Source: Panorpa germanica
Taxonomy: Eukaryota > Arthropoda > Insecta > Mecoptera > Panorpidae
Reading direction: 5' to 3'
Assembly (NCBI GenBank): GCA_963678705.1
Contig: OY783212.1
Location: forward strand, 13,454,001 to 13,518,000
DNA length: 64,000 bases
The notes under the pieces were generated by a model that searched no databases, had not been told where the DNA came from, and saw nothing but the letters and a program-made list of their open reading frames with translations. Made by a program: the position numbers and the translations under genes. This document shows positions 61,901 to 64,000 of the stretch, piece by piece (the stretch's first letter is position 1; the number at the start of each line of letters is the position of its first letter).

Positions 61901-63943
61901 AAAAGGGCTGCAACAAACAGAACATCGATGGTGAAAGCGCCATTACTATCTTGTATATTTTAGTTTGTTTTACCTGGAAATTTGTTTAAAATGTTATAAC
62001 ATTGCCCGCAACCGACCGTTATTGAATTGAAATAAATAGTTTTTGATAAACACAGTTACGTATATTCAAGGTTTATCTAACATAACAAAAGCGATTCACT
62101 TAATATACATCTTTTTCTAACCTATTTTACTACTTCTGGAAAATTAAATGCACCCTATTGCGCATTAGCATACTCATAAAATCTCATAGGAACACCTTTT
62201 CAATGATTATACTCAGTATGTCATTTTTAAGGATAAAAGACAAGAAAGATTTAAGATAAACGGTAATAGGTTATGCTAAAGTAAAATATTACTTAAGTGT
62301 AAGAAAACATATGCGTTTTGTGTTTTTCGGATTATCTTAACCCAAATAGAAAATTATCTTAAAGTTCAAGTGTCATGATTAGCAGCAAATTCTAGCTTAT
62401 TGAAGCATTACATTTTTCTTTTGGTAAGCTCATTAAATAGCGTTTTATTTAACTAATAATTCACATTGAATATCAATTACTAAAATAATATATTAAAATA
62501 ACATTTACTTCATATTTTGAACTTTTGTACTTGTGCATTCATAGTTAGACTGCATTAATTGTAAATGTATTATTATGTTATAAATTTGAAAGCATGTTGA
62601 GTACTCTTTCGCTCTTGAACTCTCCTCATCCATCTCGCTCTCTCATTTATACATCTGCAGCATACAGGATCAATCCAGAACAGTAGGTACTATTTTTCAA
62701 TTCAATTATGTAAACTTGCAATAGTTGGAGATACTTTATAACAATATTGATTTTGTATATCTCACATCCCCAATGCATGATCAATTCAACATGGTGATAT
62801 TCACATCACGTGCTTTAGATATTCATGAGAGTCTGAAAGTCCAGGACTTTTGCTGTCTGTATTCATTCTACATATTCAAAATTGTAAGGCAACTTTTTGG
62901 TCAATATTTCTTACGCTTTTATATTCTTATACATACACTTATATGATATGCTATATTAATATTTCTAAAACACACAAAATGATTTCATTTAAATGTTAAC
63001 TATAATTTTAATTTAACTTTGTAATACAGTGTGTCCCAAAAGATAGTTTCTTTTTAAAGTCGTTAATTTCTTTGGGTCATCTAAATGCGAACATAACATC
63101 GCAGTATTTCTCTACATGAGAATCATAGTTTCTGCAACTATGTTCTTTGATTCTAAATAGTATAACATTTCAGATCATTACGTAAATCATGGTGATAACT
63201 TATCACACACAAAACGAATGATCTGTCATCGAGAAACTCCATAGCGACTGAATTCCCTAGAAAGCTCTATACTAATTGACCCTTCTGGTGCGTTACGTTT
63301 ATGGAGTGATTCAATCAAATTGGAACTTGCTTTTGCGATACTCTGAGTATAAATTTTTATAATAATTAGAAATCTAATATTGAGCCTTTCCTTTTTGGGA
63401 AATGAAAGGCTTCTATAATACAAAAGCAGATTCATTGAAATTATTATAAGCAAATAAATAAGATTACTCATACTAGAGACTTTTGTAATAAGCAGACTGA
63501 TTTTCTATAAACTTGTCACTTAGCAGCTGAGTGGTGGGGGTTTTGGTGGGGTCCTATTTATTATTTTAATATTAATTCCACGAACCTCTGACTTCATCTT
63601 TCATTACAATCAAGAAGGCATGCCGGTTTAATACTAGTACTTCCTTTATATCCCTTACATCTTATCCATCATTCTTAATAAACATATTGTGTTTTGTCAG
63701 AAACTTTATTACAATAATTACACACCTCCCATTATATTAACAAGGGGCACGTGTTGAGATACTAAGATCCTTGGATCCTTGGATCCTGGGATACTGGTTA
63801 CTTCAACTCTAACTTCAAGTCTATAGTATCCTGGTTTTCTTCTTCGCCCTGTTACTATTATTACAGAATATCCATTTCCATTCTATTGTATCTCTAAAAC
63901 TTTATAGTAACTTTCAATGACTTTGTAAGTTATACCTGTCGCC
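58986..63943. other. AT-rich sequence with one MITE arm
   Basis: CCGAGCTTCGTAGGATCACG plus GTCTTTTTTTGGCG at 59351-59384 is a solo arm of the 53734 MITE family. AACAGA units lie at 60347-60375. CAGTGTGTCCCAAAAG at 63027 looks like a transposon end, but no partner was found. No gene is recognised. Confidence 0.4.
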
Positions 63944-64000
63944 CAGGGGTTCTCAACACGAGGATGTTACCTTTTACCTCTTGTTATCCTAATTCTAAAG
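63944..64000 (+). mobile_element. Possible hAT-type element end, cut by window edge
   Basis: CAGGGGTTCTCAACACGAGG matches the CAGGGGTTCTCAAC start common among hAT elements. The element would continue past the window, so neither its other end nor its target duplication can be seen. Confidence 0.4.

Noticed and set aside
63027-63060. CAGTGTGTCCCAAAAG transposon-end-like sequence
   Set aside because: No inverted partner was seen within a few hundred bases, so it remains a bare motif.
1-64000. LTR elements, endogenous virus copies, Polintons, CRISPR, rRNA and known conserved microRNAs
   Set aside because: No long terminal repeats, capsid, envelope or polymerase motifs, regular spacer arrays, rRNA stretches, or mature sequences of common insect microRNAs were noticed on either strand.

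Overview
This window looks like non-coding DNA from an insect or other arthropod nuclear genome: intergenic sequence or very long introns. It is roughly two-thirds A+T, has no bacterial-style gene packing, and its longest open frames are under 160 codons and mostly chance. CpG does not look depleted, and GC-rich patches of 60-900 bases stand out from the AT-rich background. The transposon mix (short mariner relatives, hAT MITEs with 8-base target duplications, a non-autonomous Helitron, a tRNA-derived SINE, 3' ends of an RNase H-bearing LINE) fits insects. I cannot fix the order. Lepidoptera or Hymenoptera seem plausible from memory of similar Helitron ends, but this is not shown.

Layout. 1-3.4 kb is AT-rich with one LINE 3' end on the minus strand. 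3.5-6.35 kb is the most gene-like part: a perfect NRF1/Ewg-type palindrome at 3719, a cluster of AGAGCTT boxes, a GC-rich island at 4470-5363, and three minus-strand coding-like blocks at 5419-5557, 5777-5965 and 6180-6303, two of them with good splice signals. 7.1-17.2 kb is the most repeat-dense stretch: two MITEs and a SINE, an 82-codon ORF, a Tc1-type MITE, a second LINE 3' end, a second SINE, a regulatory-looking palindrome cluster at 13.1-13.2 kb, a 414-bp mariner deletion derivative, a 307-bp Helitron, a two-copy unknown repeat, and a second mariner derivative split by a hAT MITE. 18.6-34.3 kb holds a non-coding-exon candidate, two copies of an unidentified protein-coding repeat (19.4 and 33.0 kb), another hAT MITE beside a hairpin MITE, GC-rich patches at 24.9 and 26.3 kb, and a 74-base exon candidate. 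35-64 kb is sparser: the best-preserved hAT MITE (40.4 kb, perfect 8-bp duplication), the fullest SINE (44.6 kb), a MITE at 53.7 kb, small tandem duplications at 56.3 kb, an exon-like ORF at 57.9 kb and a GC-rich patch at 58.8 kb.

No complete host gene can be assembled, so no pathway can be inferred. The exon candidates rest only on splice-like dinucleotides, base composition and open frames. No LTR elements, retroviral copies, Polintons, rRNA, canonical tRNA genes or CRISPR arrays were recognised. The clearest findings are the nested and paired mobile elements and the two-copy coding repeat of unknown family.
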